Part shown: in pieces, positions 60,102 through 64,000 of the stretch
Layout: every line of letters starts with the position of its first letter
Position numbering within the stretch: the first letter of the stretch is position 1
Assembly (NCBI RefSeq): GCF_900324465.2
Contig: NC_046610.1
Span: 20,195,824-20,259,823 of the forward strand
Length of the DNA stretch: 64,000 nucleotides
Direction of reading: 5' to 3'
DNA from: Anabas testudineus
Taxonomy: Eukaryota > Chordata > Actinopteri > Anabantiformes > Anabantidae
The notes under the pieces: model-generated
What the model was told of the DNA's origin: nothing
Seen by the model: the letters and a program-made list of their open reading frames with translations, nothing else
Database searches by the model: none
Program-made: the position numbers and the translations under genes

Positions 60102-60167
<66 letters not shown>
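60080..60167. repeat. Compound CA-CT microsatellite
   Basis: A CA run of about 12 units followed by an uninterrupted CT run of about 31 units. Confidence 0.95.
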
Positions 60168-60169
<2 letters not shown>

Positions 60170-60300
60170 AGCACTCAGCCTCTTGTTCCCTCCCTTTCTC
60201 TTCCTCTTTTTCTCCCTCTCTCCTCCCACCTGAGCTGTAATTTGCAGGGCTGATGAGGGTGAGGGCAGAGCAGAGGCAGGAACAGAATTCTCCTCACTCT

Positions 60301-60303
<3 letters not shown>

Positions 60304-60355
<52 letters not shown>

Positions 60356-60370
60356 ACACTCTCTCTCTCT
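60304..60370. repeat. Compound CA-CT microsatellite
   Basis: About 22 CA units with one interruption, then six CT units; 370 bp upstream of the ldb1 ATG. Confidence 0.95.
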
Positions 60371-60539
60371 TACACATAGACGGTGTGATTCACACTGTAC
60401 AACTGAGAGAATCCGATCCTTTGTGTATGTGTGTGTGCTCTTTTTTTAAACCTCTTCTTCCCATCTTTCTCTCTCTTTTACTCCCTCACCGTCACTCTCT
60501 CCCCCCTCCCCTCCCTTTCTCTCAGGCTCTCTCTCTCTC

Positions 60540-60741
60540 TCTCTTTGCTCCCTGGTGGTGTGTGTGTGTGTCAGTGTGTGTGAACCGTGGGGATAACAGA
60601 CGCTCATGTGAGCAGCCTCAGTGGCGGCAGCAGTGACTGGTGAGAAAGAGGAGAGAGGAGAGGACAAGAGCGGGGATAACAGAGGCACCACCACCACCAC
60701 CACCATCATTCTGATCGGATTCACACCAGACATGTGAGAAG
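60540..60741 (+). promoter_or_regulatory. 5' UTR/promoter-proximal region of ldb1 with a start-stop uORF
   Basis: Sequence directly before the ldb1 ATG. It contains a CAC trinucleotide run (about 60687-60705) and, at 60732-60737, ATGTGA: a start codon immediately followed by a stop, four bases before the main ATG. The transcription start is not fixed. Confidence 0.45.
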
Positions 60742-60769
60742 ATGTCCGTGGGCGGCTGCGCGTGTCCCG
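60742..60769 (+). CDS. ldb1: LIM domain-binding protein 1, first coding exon only
   Basis: 28-nt exon ATG TCC GTG GGC GGC TGC GCG TGT CCC G followed by a strong donor (gtaagt). It encodes MSVGGCACP plus the first base of Gly. This matches the N-terminus of the long LDB1 isoform (MSVGCACPGCSSKSF...), with one extra Gly. LDB1 self-dimerises and bridges LIM-homeodomain and LMO proteins to enhancers in the nucleus. The remaining exons, including the alternative ATG of the short isoform (MLDRDVGP), must lie beyond 64000. The position, divergent from pprc1, is as in human 10q24.32. The exon is tiny, so identification leans on the exact peptide plus synteny. Confidence 0.8.
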
Positions 60770-63700
60770 GTAAGTAGCTGCCGTGGTGATGGTTGCTGTT
60801 AACGACAGCCCTTCTGCTGCTGCTGTTGCTGTTGCCAGCCACTGACTTTTTCTGGTCATTGTTGATGTTGTTGTATTTTGGTCGGTAAGTGCAGCCACTG
60901 CTGTGGCGTGACTGAGGCAGAGAGAGGCAGGGAGAGAGGTGCCCCAGGGCCCCGGGGCTCTATTTGCAAAGGCTCATGGGAGGTCACCCTCTGTGGTGGT
61001 TGATGGGACGGAGAGCAAAGAATAGATGGATCAACACATAGTCTTGTTTCACTTTTCACTTCAGTCTGCTGACAAACTGCATTTACTGTTTGTTGTTTAG
61101 TCCTTGTTAGTGGTGCAGTCATGTGGGCATGAAGTTGTTGCTATGGCACCACCAGGGCTACTTGACCTCCTCCTCTCCCTCCACTAGTTTGTTTTTGTTC
61201 TTGTTGCTGCTGCTGATGTTTTCTGAGTGATGGCTTAAAGGTTCCTTTAAGGACGGCACATTAGCACATGTTACACTCATGCATCCACTGTGGAAGTCCT
61301 AGTAAAAACTGCCTGGCCTCACATGGCAGAAAAAAAGGATCAAAGTGTGACATTTAAAGGGCAAAGATCGCTGGCTTGGATCAAAAGCTTGCACAATTGA
61401 TTCTGCACCTCTTGCCACACAAGAGTTGTTAATGAATGTTTGATGTTTCACAGCTCACACAGTGGTATATCATTAAAGACGCATAAAGAGCTTGATGACA
61501 GAGACACGAATACTTCTTATGTGTAGAAGCAGAGTTTGATACCACAGTAGAAATATTTCCTATAGATGTAACTTTCATTGTTATTCTCTAGATTTCTAAA
61601 GGTTTTGTTTTGGGGTTTCCGTGCTCTATTCTTGTCTTCTTGAGTTTATAGCGGGAGGTCAGCGAAGAGTCGACACGTGGACCTTGACCTCACATGTTCC
61701 CATTATTTGCATCACCATTTGTGTATTTGCAGCCGTTTTCTGTCACATCTACATTTCGTTGTATCTCTGACCTGTCTTGACTCATGGCTGTTTTTAGGGG
61801 GGAGGATAATTTATCGGTTAACAGTTCATACTGAACTCGAAAGCAGATCCTCACAATGTCACAGTTGTCAATACAATTGGTTAAAGTTGAGGAACAGCCA
61901 CAGAGAGCCACCTGGAGGGAGTGTGAAAGCTGACGATCTCCCTCAGTTGTGTTCAGGTGTTGAGTGCCCAATGACAAACGGACAATTCTCCTCATCTTAT
62001 TAACTTAAATCAGAAGGGGGATAAAAATAGGTCTAGAAATAAACCCTGTGCTGGCGAGCTAGAGGCAACACGTTAAGTCTTACAGCGGTTTTTATGTTGT
62101 TCCTCTGATAGGACATGAAATATAATCTTATAGCTGAAAATCTATTCATAACCATGATTAACTCAGAACCTACTGCCACAGAATATTCAGCATCAGGAGG
62201 ACACCGCAAGTGTGATGGAGTTGCTGTGCGTGTGCTGTATCACCCTGACGTGGCCTCCTCTTCTCTCTACTGCCTACCAGGCCACAGTGGCCATTGTGGT
62301 CAACCCTCAAACAGCCGGGATGTGGATAGCGAAATCTAGCCAACCACGCATCCAGGATCACATTTCCCTGGTGCCATTCTTGACTTTGATCATTAGAAAG
62401 AAGGAAACTGTAACTGGTCTTATGTTTTGTGGTTTGGAAACTCTTTAGCTGACACAATTTTTTTTAAAAAGGCAGGACGTTGAGGAGGAGCAAATGAATG
62501 AGACAATGCCAACTCATCCTGATCTGTACAGCTGTAGCTTGTACACAGATGAATGCATGATGGAAATATGGAAAGAAAGAAAAAGATGTTGGAACTGTCA
62601 CTAAGGACAAACCCTGGACACACCAATGGTGTGTGTGTGTGTGCACGTGTGCGCGTGTGTGTGCGCGCTTTTTTTCTGTGAGTGCATTTGATTTCTCTCA
62701 AACAATGGCACAGGGAAATATGGTGTGTCTGTGTTAAATGTAGCCACATGAGCCCGAGAGTATTCGTGTGTCTATGCCCGTGTGTTTTCAATCTCTGCGC
62801 AGCGCCCCGTGCTACAAAGGCAAATGCTGCCACCTCAGCCGTTAAACAAGGCTGCAAAGCAGAGGCGGGAGCGTTTGTTTAGAACCGGGCCTTAGCTATC
62901 TTGCGGTCAGATTGCATACTTAATCAACGTGGTCATGGAAATTTCCAAAAAGACGTATGACTGCACTCTTGTGCACTCCACTTTTGCACTCATATTGTTC
63001 TCTCTAGTTTTCTGCCTCGCTTTCTCTGCTCTATGGATTCTCCCTTTTTCCACTTTTCTCAGTATTGCTTTTCAGTTTCCAGAAATAAAGAAGAATAGAG
63101 TCACTTTTCCCGTCGACTTTGATGCCATGAAGATTTGTTTCTCAGTATTTTCACTGTAGATGTCGACACAGATTTTGTAAAACTAGAATTTCAAGAAGAC
63201 AGCACAAGCAAGGTTCAAACTTTCTCAAAGACCAACGAGGCTTTGAGGAATAAAAGCAATGAGATTTTTTCATCCAAGCCTGGAGGGCTGAAATAAGGTG
63301 TGTGAACATGATGGAACTAAAAAACTATGTAAACATAGACTATAGAACAATCACTTGCATTCACTCACATCAACTTCTCATGAACTTGACTATACAGGGT
63401 TGCTTGTTAATTAGGGCACTTACTGCCAATTTATCCCCCCACCTATACATTTCAAATAAATCGGAGAGGGTTGAAAGATGCTGCTCTGACTGGATGTGAT
63501 AGAACATATGAAACTACAAAGTCCTTTTAATCGTTTACTTCTTATTCTCTCGTTCTCTCATGTTTACATTCCAGAGCCGTGTTCAACAAAGAAGGAACCT
63601 CCCCCTTCTTGTGTGGGCTGGGGGTTTGTGCACAAGTGTGTGTGAGTGTGTGAATACGTACACACACACACACAGAGCATGTGCCCCAACATGTGGATGA

Positions 63701-64000
63701 CATAAACAGTAGGGCAGAGTGTGTGTGTGGGGATATACTCTGGGCTGCTATACAGTCACAAAAAGAAGTTATTGTACACTGGACTGAAGCTACAGATGTT
63801 TTGTGCTGCAGCCTTGACCTACCTCTTGCTGTTCCCTCACCCCCGTCTCACCTTCACCCGCCCCATGCACATTGTTCCACACTGCACTGTGTATATACTT
63901 CCATCCTATCTTCCCCTCTCCCCTTAGTCCCTCTTTCTCTTTGACTCCCTTGATTGCTAGCGTATGTTGCCTGGCTGGCTGGATGAGGAGAGGGTAGGGG
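60770..64000 (+). other. Intron 1 of ldb1 (continues beyond the window)
   Basis: 3.2 kb with no further exon found. Small GT/CA stretches occur near 62628-62668 and 63640-63675. Open frames here are not supported. Confidence 0.6.

Noticed and set aside
1-64000. tRNA, rRNA or snoRNA genes
   Set aside because: Scanned for A/B-box-like and C/D-box host-intron patterns by eye; nothing convincing enough to report.

Overview
The window is nuclear DNA from a vertebrate, most likely a ray-finned (percomorph-type) fish. Genes have many short exons with GT-AG introns, polyadenylation signals and CA/GT, GATA and CT microsatellites. Decayed LINE 3' ends of fish type sit in introns. The proteins resemble vertebrate orthologues, while the introns are compact. 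All gene models below were assembled by eye from splice signals and reading-frame phase. No transcript data or database search was used.

Left block (1-38.7 kb) matches the human 17q25.3 neighbourhood. In order it holds tmc8-like (+, 106-7254), two tandem multi-immunoglobulin receptor genes (+, 7775-11569 and 12263-15878), syngr2 (+, 16190-21125), tk1 (-, 24009-26566), afmid (+, 28026-31159) and cant1 (+, 33286-38664). The two Ig genes lie between tmc8 and syngr2. In human that slot holds C17orf99, which encodes the small two-Ig cytokine IL-40. The fish genes are type I membrane proteins with four Ig domains each, and this is the most interesting part of the window.

Right block (39.7-64 kb) matches human 10q24.32. 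It holds an O-GlcNAcase gene of compact form (-, 39765-45527), pprc1 (-, 46880-52276) and the first coding exon of ldb1 (+, 60742-60769). The rest of ldb1 lies beyond the right edge. The head-to-head pprc1/ldb1 arrangement is the same as in human. The junction between the 17q25-type and 10q24-type blocks lies between cant1 and oga, which converge.

Functionally the genes are mostly housekeeping: nucleotide salvage (tk1), tryptophan/kynurenine metabolism (afmid), Golgi nucleotide hydrolysis (cant1), vesicle membrane (syngr2), nuclear O-GlcNAc removal (oga), mitochondrial biogenesis co-activation (pprc1) and LIM-domain transcription complexes (ldb1). Added to these are an immune-type membrane gene pair and the tmc8 channel-like protein. 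They are linked by conserved synteny and not by a shared pathway.
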